A stretch of DNA of 64,000 nucleotides from Rattus norvegicus. Lineage: Eukaryota > Chordata > Mammalia > Rodentia > Muridae. The translations under genes and the position numbers were made by a program. This document shows, in pieces, positions 37,588 through 49,503 of the stretch (its first letter is position 1; the number at the start of each line of letters is the position of its first letter). Below the pieces are notes generated by a model. The model saw only the letters and a list, made by a program, of their open reading frames with translations. It ran no database searches and was not told the DNA's origin. The stretch spans positions 125,738,476 through 125,802,475 of the forward strand of contig NC_086021.1 of NCBI RefSeq assembly GCF_036323735.1. Reading direction: 5' to 3'.

Positions 37588-37945
37588 ACCTGAGCTGGAA
37601 AGATGGCTTAGTGCTTAGCAGTGCCTGCTCTTGCAGAGGACCAGCATTCAGTATCCAGAACCAACGTTAGCTGGCTCACGACCAACTGTAACTCCAGCTG
37701 CAGTAGATCTGAGGCCCTTTTCTGTCTTCCATGGGCACCCATACACAAGTGCATACCCACACACAGGTGCACACATACACAAGCGCATACCCACACACAC
37801 AGGTGCACACATGCACACAAGCATATACCCACACACAGGTGCACACATGCACACAAGCATATACCCACACACAGATGCACACATACACAAGTGCATACCC
37901 ACACACAGATGCACACATGCACTCACATAATTCAAAATAAATCTG
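37588..37945 (+). repeat. B3-type SINE whose CA-rich tail has become a minisatellite
   Basis: The SINE head and body (GAGCTGGAAAGATGGCTTAG, AACTGTAACTCCAGCTGC) end near 37730. A tandem array of about 29-32 bp units built from CATACCCACACACAGGTGC and CACACATGCACACAAG then runs to 37945. This array produces the cysteine/valine-rich minus frames. Confidence 0.85.
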
Positions 37946-37967
37946 AGAGAGGGGACTGTAGACTTCA

Positions 37968-38060
37968 TGGCTGGAGAGATGACTCGGTGGTGATGGATGC
38001 TTGCTGCACAAACATGAGGTCTTACATTCAGATTCCCCAGACCCATGTAGCACACCATGA
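37968..38060 (+). mobile_element. tRNA-derived SINE fragment
   Basis: ATGGCTGGAGAGATGACTCG and CATTCAGATTCCCCAGACCC give the head of a B4/B2-like SINE. Confidence 0.7.
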
Positions 38061-38449
38061 ACATCTAGCCCAGCAGCGATGGGGGTGGCTGGGGTTAATG
38101 GCACTCCAAGGTGGAGAGCACGAAGGAGACATCACTACCATCAAGGAGACCTGGAGACTGTGGAGCACTTGCTGCAGCAGCCATGAGCAACATTTCTCTG
38201 CCGTCTGTATCTCTCTCCCTTATCCAATCCTTTGCCACAAAACCCAGCCAAGAAAGCCTGGCCAGAGACTTGAGATGACTTCACCTCTGCTTATCCAACT
38301 TCAGCCTTCGGCCAAGCAGCAGGTCTGGACCGGGGATTTCCTGAACAGGAGAGCCTTTTGTTTTATATAGAGTTTGGTACCTGGACTCTTTCACCTGACA
38401 GCACACAGAGTGTGTGGCTTAGGAATGACCAGGAAAATGTGGACAGTTG

Positions 38450-38650
38450 TCCATATATTCATCCAGAAAAGGACATATAGGTGGAATCAAACTAAAAGGG
38501 AAAAGGTTATTGATACATGCAATAATTTGAATAATTTTCCAAAATTACACTGAGTAAAAAAAGAAAACTAATTGCGAAAGGTCATGTAAGATATGTGTTC
38601 ATTTATATAATGTCATTGAGATAGAAAACTACCTAAATGGAGAAGACACT
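38450..38650 (+). mobile_element. Old L1 3' fragment
   Basis: ACTGAGTAAAAAAAGAAAAC and GTGTTCATTTATATAATGTC resemble the end of old L1 ORF2 and its 3' UTR. Confidence 0.5.
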
Positions 38651-38814
38651 AGTGGCCCAGGACAAGGATGGCAGTGTGGCAGAAGAGAAGTGTGTGTGGC
38701 AGTGACAGAAATGGCAATGAACCCTTGGTTGTGATACTGCACCCCACCTCACACACAAACCCCACATATGCACTGATTTTGTACTGCAAAATGATGTCAT
38801 TAGGAATCGGAGTA

Positions 38815-38905
38815 AAGGACACAGGTTCTTGCTATGTAACCCAAGCTAGACTCAAACTCACAATCCTCCTGGGGTTACAAGTGTGCACCACCATGCCCAG
38901 CTGTC
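38815..38905 (-). mobile_element. B1 SINE fragment
   Basis: TTCTTGCTATGTAACCCAAG and GTGTGCACCACCATGCCCAG match the reverse of B1. Confidence 0.8.
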
Positions 38906-41769
38906 TGCAACTGCATAGGAATCTGTAATTATGTCCAAGTAAAACCGGTTTATTTTGTTTAGACTGAGAGCTGTGTATGCACAAGTTGACAGAGCAAGTG
39001 ACAAGCAGCCTTTGTCAGATATGCATGCCACTAGCAGGCGATGTTTCATCAACTCATTTGTAAATCTACTACTTCCATTGTGCAGACTTTCGCTCAGTTA
39101 CCGGTTACCTTGACTAGAATGACGATAGTCCACTCCTTTGGGTTCTTATTTGGTCCCTCTTTCACTACTTAGCTTCCATAGCATACTGATAGAGGGTGTT
39201 TCCTAACATCTAATAGGAACAAAAAAGCCCACTCAGATCCTACACACCCAGGAGCCATGTTTGAAAGCAGAGATAGCCAAATGTCAGCTGATTCCTGGTG
39301 ACAACGTCCACCTGTCAGTCACTCCGAGCCTCAGTCATAGGAAACGTCATGACTTCAGAATACTTCTAAAAATACCTCCAGTCTTGCCTAAGACCCCAAA
39401 GACTCCACAATCTATAGTGATGATCTCACAGACCTTACTTACTCTGCCTGTTTCAGACTGCGTCATTTCGTAGATTCACTCTAGCTTAAATCAAGCCATA
39501 AACTCTTCCCTGTGGTTTCCCATCAAAAGAGCTGCCATCCTTCCAGAGGCAACTCTAGAAGGCACTGCTCCAGTCCACTGGGCATGGCTTCATGTATCTG
39601 AATCTTAGCTGTGCAAACTTCCGTATCATTTCTATGTGTTCCTAGGTCTTGGGCAGACCAGGAAAGAAGTTAATTAACTGTTTGTCCTCACGAATATTTC
39701 AAATCACTTCCTGTTGGATACCAACTATGTGCCAAAGAAGACAGACATCAGAGACACAGTAATGCTTGCAGCAAAGCCCCTGTCCTCACGCAGAACAGGA
39801 GAATACACTGCACAAGTACAATCATTTCTGGGGATACAATTTCTACAAACGGGCAGATATAATAGAAGTGGGGAGAGCTCCTTAGATAAGTTCAGGGGAA
39901 AGGTCCTGTGACATGTAAGCTGCAATTTAAAAGAGGTCATAATGGTGGGAAAGACAGAAGCAGGAAGATCAAGAATTCAAGGCCAGCCTATGCTGTGTAT
40001 TGAGAGAAGGGAGAGGGAAGACAGGAGACGAGCTATGAGAAACAACCAGAGAAGAACACTCCACAGCATCCGGGAAAGCCTTCCGCTGGACTGAACTTGA
40101 TGTGTCAAAGAAGCCAAGAGCAGGCGCAGGTGGTGTGTGCTGCGTCTGCTTCGGCCTCTCCTGCTCCTTGCTGTCTGCCTTTGTACTCTCTGCTGAACCT
40201 GACAATGCGGTAAAGGGCCTGGCCCAGATTCCTCTCAGTGCTCGGATGCGTGGATCTCCTGTTAGCAAAGCTTTCACTGCTCTGCAAAGCCCGGGCCACT
40301 GCTCAGCTGACAACGCTCATTTCAGCCTCACAGAAATGGCCTGCTGGATATTGGCCGTGAGAAGCAGAAGACACAAGGCAGCATGTTTTCCAACCACACA
40401 CCTGCCAGATGTCCAGGACTTCCTGCAGGTGCCCCAGAATGACTACAGTGAGGAGTGTGATTCTCATGCCTCACCTTTAAGCCTTGTCCCCAATCAGAGG
40501 TTGGAAGCACTAAGAATGCAAAAGCCAGCTTCCATCCAACCCGGAGGCATTCTGGGTAGCTACATCTGATGACGGCCCTTTTCTAACACATCTAGGTTTT
40601 CTTTCCTTATCATTGGGTTTTTATATTTATTACCAATGGTATTTATGTGTGAAAAGATGCTGAGTAAAAGTAAATGTTTAAATGAGGATTTAAAACATCA
40701 GAGGCTGTGTGGTGTTTCCAGACAGTAGCTAAAACATTTCCTGATTCAATGAATCACTTCTGGGCTTCTGCTTCTATGCAGCCATGACTCTCTTGCCAGA
40801 CCCTTGGTTGCTAGCATGACCACATTCCAACATTCATGACCCCCAGAGCCTGAACATGACCTTCTATCCCTGACCTTGTCCTCTGCTGGGCCTGACAATC
40901 CTCAGAGCCTGTGAGCATGTCTCTACAGTCAGTGCCTCTCTGGCTCCTGCTGGGTTCTCACAGCTTTGGGTTTCCAGTGCTGCTCACTCAAGGCGTCTGG
41001 TTTCCATTGCACAAGGTCTTCCTGGATGTTAAATTGTGCTATTAAACTAGCCACCAAGCCCTTTGCTTCTTTTAATCCAAATATGGGATAAGAATAATGC
41101 TACTTCTGTAAATTTTGTTGTTTAAAATTTTTAAAAAGATCTGTGGTTTTGAGATCTGTGTAACTGGAAAATACAGAGATAGAACTAGACTCCCGGGCTC
41201 CAGGGAATCAAACAGTACCAGAGCACAGTCACTCTGACTCCCTTTCTCTCTCCTCATCTCATCCTTACATCTGCCTCTCCCACTAGCCTCATAGCCTAAG
41301 CAGACAGCTTTCAGTATCCATTGGACTACTTACCAAACCCTTGGGGAAAGAGGGCTTCTCTACCAACAACTCCATATTAAGCACCCTGATTGATCTGACA
41401 CATAACATGCATCCCATGTTAGTACTGACATATCTCCATGGAAAAGTAAACATGATCTAGGACCAGCAAGGCTGGCTCATGTAACCCTTTTCTCTCCCAG
41501 GGTAAGAGTGGGGTTAGGCAAGACAACTATCGAAGGGCTATCTCCAAAGAACAAGAAAATTACAATCTGGAGGTTGTATCGAATGCCTATTGCATGCTTT
41601 GTTTGACAAGACTGTGCTCCCTTCTGCAAAACCTAAAATTCTTATAATTCCTCTGCTCAAGTAAGCACCGTTCTTTACTATATGACTCTTCTTTGGACAA
41701 TGTGATCTTGATGTTGTTTAGATCTGGGATATCCCCTGAAGGCCCGTAAACTGATGGTTTGGTATCCAT
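38906..41769. other. Intronic sequence with a B1 scrap; no gene seen
   Basis: A B1 fragment sits at about 39940-40000 (TTCAAGGCCAGCCTATGC). An old mammalian repeat is possible at 39709-39930. The 155-codon frame at 40102-40569 (plus) has no recognisable domain, and its minus shadow is open as well. Confidence 0.45.
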
Positions 41770-42075
41770 CCTGCGGCCCCGACAGGCTGGAGTAGAATCT
41801 GTAGGAGATGAGGCCTAGAGAAATGAAGCTAGGTCCTAGGGATATAGCCTGGAAGATGTTGGGACTCCAGCATCTCCTTTGACAGTTGCTGCCTGGATGC
41901 TGTGAGAGGAGCTTTGTTTCACTGCACTCTCTGCTGCACTGTTCCGCCTTACTACAGTCCCCAAACCATGGAGCCAAACAACCAAAAACTAAAACTAAGA
42001 ACCAACCAAACCTTTCCTCCATATAAGACTAATAACCTCGGGCATTTTATGACAGTGACAGAACGCTAACACAGC
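41770..42075 (+). mobile_element. MaLR-type LTR, 3' part
   Basis: CACTGCACTCTCTGCTGCAC, CCATGGAGCCAAACAACC and AACCTTTCCTCCATATAAG, ending TTTTATGACAGTGACAGAAC, fit the 3' end of a MaLR LTR. Confidence 0.6.
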
Positions 42076-42321
42076 TCTGCTGTCTCCGGCAGGCACGCTC
42101 CAGCTAGTCACTGTTGGAACTTTTGGGTTTGTACTATTAGAGAGAAAAGATTTAGTTAGAAAAAAATATCACTTGCCTCATTTCACATAGTTAATGTGAT
42201 AGAATGAAATAGCATGGTTTGTGCCCCAAACTAAAAAGCTCTGTGTGAAAGTGAGGCTACTGTAAGTTATCTTGCTTGATGGGTACCGTGCTGGTGGATA
42301 AGTCAAAAGTGCCTAAATCAT

Positions 42322-42507
42322 CAGAGGGAGGGAGAGAGAGAAGAGGGGAGGAAGGGAAGGACGGAGGGACTGAGGGACGGAGGGATGGAGGGACGGAGGG
42401 ACGGAGGGACGGAGGGGGAGGAGAGGAAGGGGAGGGAGAGAGACACAGAGACAGAGACAGAGCGAGAGCAAGAGCGCGAGAGAGAGTGAGAGAGAGCAAG
42501 AGAGAGA
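42322..42507. repeat. Purine tract with (GGGACGGA)n core
   Basis: About 185 nearly uninterrupted purines on the plus strand. A tandem core of GGGACGGAGGGACGGA (42356-42415) is followed by GAGACA and GAGCGA units. It is H-DNA-prone and open in several frames on both strands. Confidence 0.92.
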
Positions 42508-43147
42508 TTGAACAAGTTTCCTGAGGACAGCCACTCTAGTTTTCAGTGTAAGGTTAATAAGAAGAGTCTTTGTGCACTAGGGGAAGGGTTACTGTTTTGT
42601 TGTTTTAATGGATACAGTAATAGCGGGAAGGCCTCAGGACTCTTACTTGGTTTCTTGACTTTTGCCCACACCTTAGAGTATGTTGAGAAAGTTTTTATTC
42701 ATAATTACTCTCCTCTTAATCCTTATAATTCCACTATAGGCAATACTCTAGCCTATAGTGGAATTTTTAAGAGAACCACACAAATCATGACTAAACAATT
42801 AAATTATGGATCTAAGCTCAAAGAGGGATCCTGGAAACCGTCAACTAGATAACAGTTACTAGTTCCAGTGCAAAGGCTAAAACTGAGTTTTCAAGTATTT
42901 TGGCTAAACATCTCCTGCCTCAATCTCAGGCTTGCTCCAGTCCTCCCTTGAGAAATTAAGTTTGCCTCAGTCATGCTGTGGGCTCTCCGTCTAACCCAAG
43001 GGCTACAAGAATCCAAACGTGTTACATTGTAACGACAGGAAAGATGCCTTGGGCGCATTTCAGGAACAGGCAAGACTCCAGCCATCCTCGGTTCCAGGGT
43101 GCAAAACTACACTCATTTAAAAGTGTTTCTTTCTCAAGGGAAGTGCT

Positions 43148-43385
43148 AGGATTGAAGAGATGGCTCAGCAGTTAAGAGTACTTGCTGCTCATGTACAGGA
43201 TATAGGTTTCATGCCAGTTCCTAGCACTCCTTTGGGGTTGCTCACAACAGCCTGCAACTATGGTTCTTGGGATTCCAACACCCTCATCTGGTCTCCATAG
43301 ACATCTGCACACTTGTGGTGCACATACAGACAATCAGGCACTCACATATACACATAAATAAAAATAAAGTTTAAAAATAAGATGA
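43148..43385 (+). mobile_element. B3-type SINE
   Basis: TTGAAGAGATGGCTCAGCAG head, CACAACAGCCTGCAACTATG body, AAATAAAAATAAAGTT tail. Confidence 0.9.
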
Positions 43386-43437
43386 TAAAAAAGATAGTGT
43401 TATTAAGGGGTCTCTACTTTTCAAAAGAGCTCACTAG

Positions 43438-44607
43438 GTGTCCTAGTTAAGGGTACTAGTGCTATGATAAAACACCATGATCGAAGCCAGCAGAGTAGGG
43501 AAGTGTTTTCCATAGTCCAGCCACTCAGGTACTCAAAGTTGCTGCAGCCATGGTTCAAGAGGCCCAGGCTACTGCTCAAACTGGCAACAGAAATGGGCAT
43601 GTCATAAATGTTGCTGATTTTGCAAGGATGCATAGTACAAGAGTTACAGGGTCATGAAGGCAGCCACCAACATTCAAGAGAAAAGCCAGTGAAGTCAGGC
43701 AATATGTAGCAAGATTAGATTCCTTGTAGGAACTCCTGAGAGGACTATGCATAAAGCTGTGAGGGGAAAGCCTACTTGAATGAAGACTCCAGGATGTTGA
43801 AGATGCCAAGAACATGGGTATTTGTCAAGGCAAGTTGTGTGTAGCAACTCCAGAAGCCATGTGGGCTACACATCACACAGGTATAGAGGAGATGGTACCT
43901 AAAAGCCTGTTAGAGCCTCTCCACTGACACCACATGCTCTCAATATCAGACATGGAGCTATGATGATCAATTCTACCCTAATGACTTTGCCTTTCTTTGG
44001 TCTCATCTATGCTCTTAGTCCTCCATTTTGGAATAGGAATTCTGTGTCACTGTATGTTGTAAGTATATGACTCTCTTTTAAATGTAATAGGGCCTGCAGC
44101 TAAGAGACTGTCTTGGATTTCAGTAGACATTTTGGACATGTGAATCTTAGCAGTATGGGGACTGTTAAGACTTTAGGGACTCCAGAAGTTAGACTAGATG
44201 CAATTCTCACTGTGCGATGGCTATGAGCCTTTGGAGGCTAGCACGGAATGTTTCCATTTAAATCTGAGGTGTTCCACACAGACTCGTATTTTGAACAACT
44301 ATTTCCCAGGTGGGGGAGCTATTCTGGGAGGTTTTAAAAACTTTGGGAGGCAAAGCCTAGCTGACAGAGAGGGACAGACTTCTGGAGGCTTACCTAACCT
44401 CTGGTTCCTATCATGCTCTCACCGAGTCTGCTGTGGTATGAAAAGCTTGCACCACACACTCCTGCCATCATGATTCTCTGACATGATGGATCAACCCCTC
44501 TAAAACCATGAGACAAAGCAAATTTTCTCCTCCAGCTCCCACCTGGAGTTATTTCCATCATGGATTATGGCTACAGGGATACAAAAGTAATCAATACAGA
44601 TGTAAAA
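43438..44607 (+). mobile_element. LTR-retrotransposon remnant (internal part and 3' LTR)
   Basis: CCATTTTGGAATAGGAATTC and GTTAAGACTTTAGGGACTCC are internal blocks of a rodent LTR element I recall. 44230-44607 reads as its LTR (GAGGTGTTCCACACAGACTC, CACCACACACTCCTGCCATC, AAAGTAATCAATACAG). It may be MaLR-related; the family is not settled. No gag or pol frame survives. Confidence 0.55.
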
Positions 44608-44654
44608 TTATAGTTTAATTCAATGTCAAACATGATCAAGTACCGGAAATATAA

Positions 44655-44890
44655 AAGGGATGGAGAGATGGCTCAGTGGTTAGGAGCACTTGTTGCTCTT
44701 ACAGAGGACCAAGGTTCAGTTCCCAGCACCCACACAGCAGCTGACAACTGTCTGTAACTCTTGTTCTTACACACTCTTCTGGCCTCCACAGGCAACAGGC
44801 ACACACGTGGTGCACACGCATGCAATCCAAAGCACATACACACAGAATAGAAAAGTCATCCATATATTATTAAAGTTAAAGATGTATATA
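44655..44890 (+). mobile_element. B3/B2-type SINE
   Basis: GATGGAGAGATGGCTCAGTG head, GTTCAGTTCCCAGCACCCAC B-box region and a CA-rich tail. Confidence 0.9.
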
Positions 44891-45777
44891 CATCCATATA
44901 TAATGTACATATGGGTATATACATATTTAATTTTTTTCAGGCTAGATTCCCCACTATTGTGCATTCTTTTCCAATTCCATTTTTAAATGCCAATTTTCCA
45001 AAATCTCACAAAACGGTTTTATTCTAATAAAATCTCACCATTCCACTTCACGGCAATTTAAATTTGGTTAAAGGCATCTGGCATCGAGCACTGCCATCCC
45101 CCTAATTCTTGTTTTTAATGTGCTTCCTTTGTTCTTCAACTTCTGACTTTGGCAACAAGAAAACAAAGCACAGACAACACACAGAGTTGGGGGGGGATAA
45201 TCTGCAAATTACCTAAGGGTTTGGTGTCCTGGCTATTTACAAAACTCCCAATTCAACAACAACAACAAAAAAAAAAAAAAAAAAAAGACCAAGGATTTGA
45301 ATAGATGCTACTAAAAAGAAGATGCTCGAATGGGTAACGAGCACATGAAAAGACGCTTAGTGTCATTAGCCATTGGAGAAATCTACACTGAAGTCACAAT
45401 GAGATACCACCTCATAGCCACCAAATGTGGGTACACAGAAAATAACAAACCACGACATATATTAGCGTAAATAGAACCCCCAAATACACCGCCAGCAAGA
45501 AGGAAAGATTATGCAGACACTTCGGGAAACAAGATGACAGTTTGTAAAAGGATAACCACAGAGCTCTCCCATGACACACCCACTCAAGTCTAAGGTATGT
45601 GACCAAAAGAACTGAAAACACATCCACACGAAAGCTTACATAGTGAACACTCATAGCAAGCACCGTTATTCGCAGTAGTCAATAGGTGAGTCACCCAAAT
45701 GTCTATCAAACGATGAATGGATACACAAAATGTGCTGAGTCCAGACTATGAGATGCTACTTAGCGATTTTTACACTT

Positions 45778-45938
45778 ACTCATCTACACAGATACATACC
45801 CAAGTACATACTGTATCTGTGCATGCGGGCCTGTGTAGAAGTTAAGGGACAGCTTGCAAGAGCACGTTCTCTGCTTCTTCCTCTCAGGTCATCAGGCTCT
45901 TTGGTAAGTGTCCTGCTGAGCTATCCGGCTGGCCCCAA
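45778..45938 (-). mobile_element. B4-like SINE nested in ancient L1
   Basis: CTCAGGTCATCAGGCTCTTT and CTGAGCTATCCGGCTGGCCC give the reverse of the SINE. Confidence 0.65.
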
Positions 45939-45964
45939 TACAACAACTTTATAATAAGAAGTGA

Positions 45965-46055
45965 GAGTTGAGAAGGAATAAAGTTCAGTGGAAAAGGTCT
46001 TGCCTAGCACACGGGAGGCCTTAGGTTCAATTCCCAGCATCACAAGGACAGAATA
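45965..46055 (+). mobile_element. ID-like SINE nested in ancient L1
   Basis: AAGTTCAGTGGAAAAGGTCT, TGCCTAGCACACGGGAGGCC and TTCAATTCCCAGCATC retain A- and B-box outlines. Confidence 0.65.
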
Positions 46056-46609
46056 AATAATAGTGATGACATTCTGATACCCACTACAATGTGAATGAAG
46101 CCTAAAAATGCAGTAAAAATATTACCAAGGAAAGAAGCCAGTCCTAAATGATAACACATTTGACTTCAAATATATGAGATGTCTATAATAGAAAGTCCTG
46201 AGACATAAATGCTATAACTCGAGTACTGAGGAGATTGGCATAATTGCTAATGGGCACATTTTCTTTGTAGAATGTTTAAAATGTTCCCAAATTAAATAAT
46301 AATGAGATGGCCCAACCCTGTGAATATACTAAAAAAACCAAATGGTAAACACTGTAGCATATAAATTTTATCTTAAATGCTGGGTTTTTTTTTTTTAAAA
46401 AATGGTTTTCAACAGAGAATTAAATTTCCAAGAAGAATTAAAAAGCGGAATGATGTATCATACATAAGCAGGAAGAAGAGAGCAGCAAGGGGTTATAGCC
46501 CTTCACTCAGACGGCGATCAGAAGGAGCGCCTATGCTTGATATACTGTAGAAAAACAAAATGTTCACTATTTTGGATTCTACCTTTACAAAATTAAAACA
46601 GGGGGGAAG

Positions 46610-46880
46610 TGAAGGCTTAGGGGAATATCCTTGTCAATAAAATGATTGCAAACACAAGGACCTGAGTTCAATTTTCAGAACCCACATAAAACGCTAGGCA
46701 CAGTGGAGGGTACTTGTAACTCCCGAGCTTATGATGCCAAGGCAAGGAGGTCCCTGGGGCTCACTGGCCAGTCTGTGAGCCCAGTTAGTGAGCTACAAGC
46801 CAGTAAGAGATCCTGCCTCAAAGGGAGCCGATGGAAATACTGGAGAGTGACATCCAAGGTTGTCCTCTGGTCTTCGAAGG
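46610..46880 (+). mobile_element. B4/RSINE-type SINE
   Basis: CCTGAGTTCAATTTTCAGAA, GTCCCTGGGGCTCACTGGCC, GAGCTACAAGCCAGTAAGAG and AAGGTTGTCCTCTGGTC follow the consensus up to its CA tail. Confidence 0.85.
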
Positions 46881-47471
46881 CACACACACACCTGAATATA
46901 CACATGCACATACACACCTGTATACACACATGCACACACACACCCCTGAATATACACATCTACACACACCTGAATACACACATGCACACACACACCTGAA
47001 TATACACATGCACACACACACCTGAATATACACATGCACACACACACACACCTGAATATACACATGCACACACACACACCTGAATATACACATGCACACA
47101 CACCTGAATACACACATGCGCACACACACCTGAATATACACATGCACACACACACCTGAATATACACATGCACACACACCTGAATACACACATGCACACA
47201 CACACCTGAATATACACATGCACACACACACCTGAATATACACATGCACACACACACCTGAATATACACATGCACACACACCTGAATACACACATGCGCA
47301 CACACACACCTGAATATACACATGCACACACACCTGTATACACACATGCACACACACACCTGAATATACACATGCACACACACCTGTATACACACATGCA
47401 CACAGACACACACACACACCTGTATACACACATGCACACAGACACCTGAATATACACATGCACACACACAA
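46881..47471. repeat. Minisatellite, about 22-30 bp CA-rich unit, roughly two dozen copies
   Basis: Tandem copies of CACACACACCTGAATATACA plus CATGCA, with variants CTGTATAC, CTGAATACAC and ATGCGCAC. The array starts exactly at the CA tail of the upstream B4 SINE. It is free of stops in several minus frames, giving artefactual 185-224-codon Cys/Val-rich frames. Confidence 0.95.
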
Positions 47472-47632
47472 ACATAAGAATGTAGGGAGTAGAATGGGTG
47501 GAGTAAGCTTCTTTCATATGAAAATCAAAGATTGTGCATTCAGACTCACTATATTGGGTTTATCTACCCAGGCTAATTACTGACCCTGCCATGTCCTGAC
47601 TCTTTAGGTCAGCTTCTATATACATTATTCAT

Positions 47633-47634
<2 letters not shown>

Positions 47635-47704
<70 letters not shown>

Positions 47705-47720
47705 TGTATGTGTGTGTGAA
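47635..47720. repeat. (TC)n(TG)n compound microsatellite
   Basis: About 26 TC units followed by TG units. Confidence 0.97.
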
Positions 47721-47729
47721 GATAGGAGC

Positions 47730-47852
47730 TTGTGTAGCTCAGCCTAGCCTTGAACTCACTATGTACTTAAGACTGGCCTTGAATTCCTTATCTTCCTACC
47801 TCCACCTCCCAAATCCCAAATTCTGAGGTTACAGGTGTGTGACACCTTGTTT
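47730..47852 (-). mobile_element. B1 SINE, diverged
   Basis: CTCAGCCTAGCCTTGAACTC and GTTACAGGTGTGTGACACC match the reverse of B1. Confidence 0.8.
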
Positions 47853-48184
47853 TCTATGTAGTCGATACATGTTTCTAGACATGACAAAACAGAAACAGCA
47901 TACAGATGTAAGGTAGCTGGCATCATGTTACAATTGTCTATAATTATGGTTAACCAAAAAACTATTCTATATAATTATGAATTATGAGCACAAGCTAGCA
48001 TAATACATCATCTGTCAAACATTTAACCAGGAAACTCTAAGAATCATCTAGCTAGTATCAAAGGCACAAATATGATTCTATCAAGTATCATAAACATTGC
48101 TTGTACGCATGTGATTTTGCTGGACTATAAAAAACAAGAAGCAAAATGGTGTTTATCATCTCTCTGTTGAACAGATTCAACAAG

Positions 48185-48240
48185 CCATTCCCTGCTTGTA
48201 CGTGCTAGGCAAGTACTCTACCTAAGTGAGCTGCATGTGC
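48185..48240 (-). mobile_element. ID-like SINE scrap
   Basis: GTGCTAGGCAAGTACTCTAC followed by AAGTGAGCTGCATGTGCC is the reverse of an ID-like head. Confidence 0.5.
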
Positions 48241-48269
48241 CTTCTTCCTATTTTTCCTTTAAAATGAAT

Positions 48270-48500
48270 ACTTTAGGCCTATAGAAATGGCTCAGAGGGT
48301 TGGAGTAATCACCCTGGAAGCATGAGGACCTGAGTTCAGATCCCAGCACACGTGTAAAAGGTCTCGCTGTAATCCTAGTGGGAGTTGGGTGGGGGCAGAG
48401 ACAGGAAGATAGTTGGGGCTTCCTGGCCAATAGCTTAGCTGCAGGTTCAGCAAGAAACCCTGTTTTGAAAGAATAAGACCAAGGGTGATAGAGAACCTTT
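48270..48500 (+). mobile_element. B4/RSINE-type SINE
   Basis: GAGGACCTGAGTTCAGATCC, CGTGTAAAAGGTCTCGCTGT and GAAACCCTGTTTTGAAAGAA. Confidence 0.85.
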
Positions 48501-48584
48501 TCCTCATGGTCATCAGTTTCACGGTCATTCACTATATACCAGTATAAGTATAATGGCCTGCCATTAAAAAATAATCAAACAAAA

Positions 48585-48850
48585 TGTGTAGATTGAGTAG
48601 CTTGAACAACATTTATTTCTAACAGTTCTGGAAGCCAGGAAGTCCCAGAGGCAGTGTGGGCAGGTTCTGAGGAAGGCTCCCTTCCTGATTTGTGGACTCC
48701 TGCCTTCCTGCTACATCTTCACAAGATGAAGAGGCAGAGTCTGTGAGCCCTTTGGCACTAAGCTTGATCTCATCTAAACTTTCTCCAAAAGACCTGCTTC
48801 TTACAGACCTTCACCCATCTGCAACACATAAATGCAGGAGGCTGCGGGTA
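48585..48850 (-). mobile_element. MLT1-like MaLR LTR fragment
   Basis: AACATTTATTTCTAACAGTT, CTGGAAGCCAGGAAGTCCC and GTTCTGAGGAAGGCTCCCTT match the reverse of MLT1. Confidence 0.65.
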
Positions 48851-49236
48851 TCCAGCAAATATTCAGCACGTAGTTGGCAAAGGAAGTCAACTTAAAAACA
48901 AGAACCATTTATGCACAACAGCCTGGCAGAAGGAAGAAAAGCTGATCTCTGTGTTTTAAAGCACTCTAAGATAAATTTCAGTGTAGAAATACTTACATGC
49001 CGGCTATTGTTTGCAGTGGTGACTCGAATGGGAAATTCCTTTTTTAAAACTGTCTCCCATGCCTCCAAGGATAACAGGCACAGGTGACAAGTAATCTGGG
49101 TAGGAGTAGCTTAGTGGTAATAGTCAGTCATAACTACTGACCTTCTACGTCAAAGCAACAAAGAGAAATGTCCTCTGCGCGTATTTTCAGTGTGAATCCA
49201 AGGAGACTTGGAAAAGAAAGATCAGTCCTGTGGAGC

Positions 49237-49430
49237 TTGGGGTTTTTTTGTTTGTTTGTTTGGTTTTTGTTTTTGTTTTTATTTTGTTCTTGCTTTTGTT
49301 TTTGTTTTTGTTTTTCAAGGCATGGTTTCTCTGTATCGTCCTCACTGCCCTGAACTCCCTCTGTAGACCAGGCTGGCCTGGAACGCAGAGATCTGCCTGC
49401 CTCTGCCTCCCAAGCACCGGGATGAAGGGC
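49237..49430 (-). mobile_element. B1 SINE with long (TTTTTG)n tail
   Basis: A TTTTTG-rich tail at 49241-49314, then GGCATGGTTTCTCTGTATCG, CTGTAGACCAGGCTGGCCTG and CTGCCTGCCTCTGCCTCCC. Confidence 0.95.
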
Positions 49431-49503
49431 CTCTGAGTTCTATCTTACTGGAAATGGTGACTCCAAGTCTTTCTGAGTCTTCCATTTCCAATTGCTGACG
49501 CTC

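Larger units (their letters stand above)
45240..46200 (+). mobile_element. Ancient L1 (ORF2 3' end) interrupted by two SINEs
   Basis: ACGAGCACATGAAAAGACGC, CACAATGAGATACCACCTC and AACGATGAATGGATACACAA are L1 ORF2 C-terminal text. L1 sequence resumes at 46060 (GGAAAGAAGCCAGTCCTAAA) after SINE insertions at 45778-45938 (minus, B4-like) and 45965-46055 (plus, ID-like). Confidence 0.75.

Noticed and set aside
37621..38370. 249-codon plus-strand frame
   Set aside because: It is composed of a B3 SINE, its CA-rich tandem tail and a second SINE head; it has no domain.
40102..40569. 155-codon plus-strand frame in intron
   Set aside because: No domain, no splice context, and the opposite strand is equally open; the composition looks non-coding.
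42257..42534. Ser/Leu/Pro-rich minus frames and Arg/Glu/Gly-rich plus frames
   Set aside because: They are a low-complexity purine tract read in all frames.
46793..47517. 185-224-codon minus-strand frames rich in Cys, Val and Ile
   Set aside because: They are translations of a CA-rich minisatellite in three frames at once; stop codons are absent because of the repeat unit, not selection.
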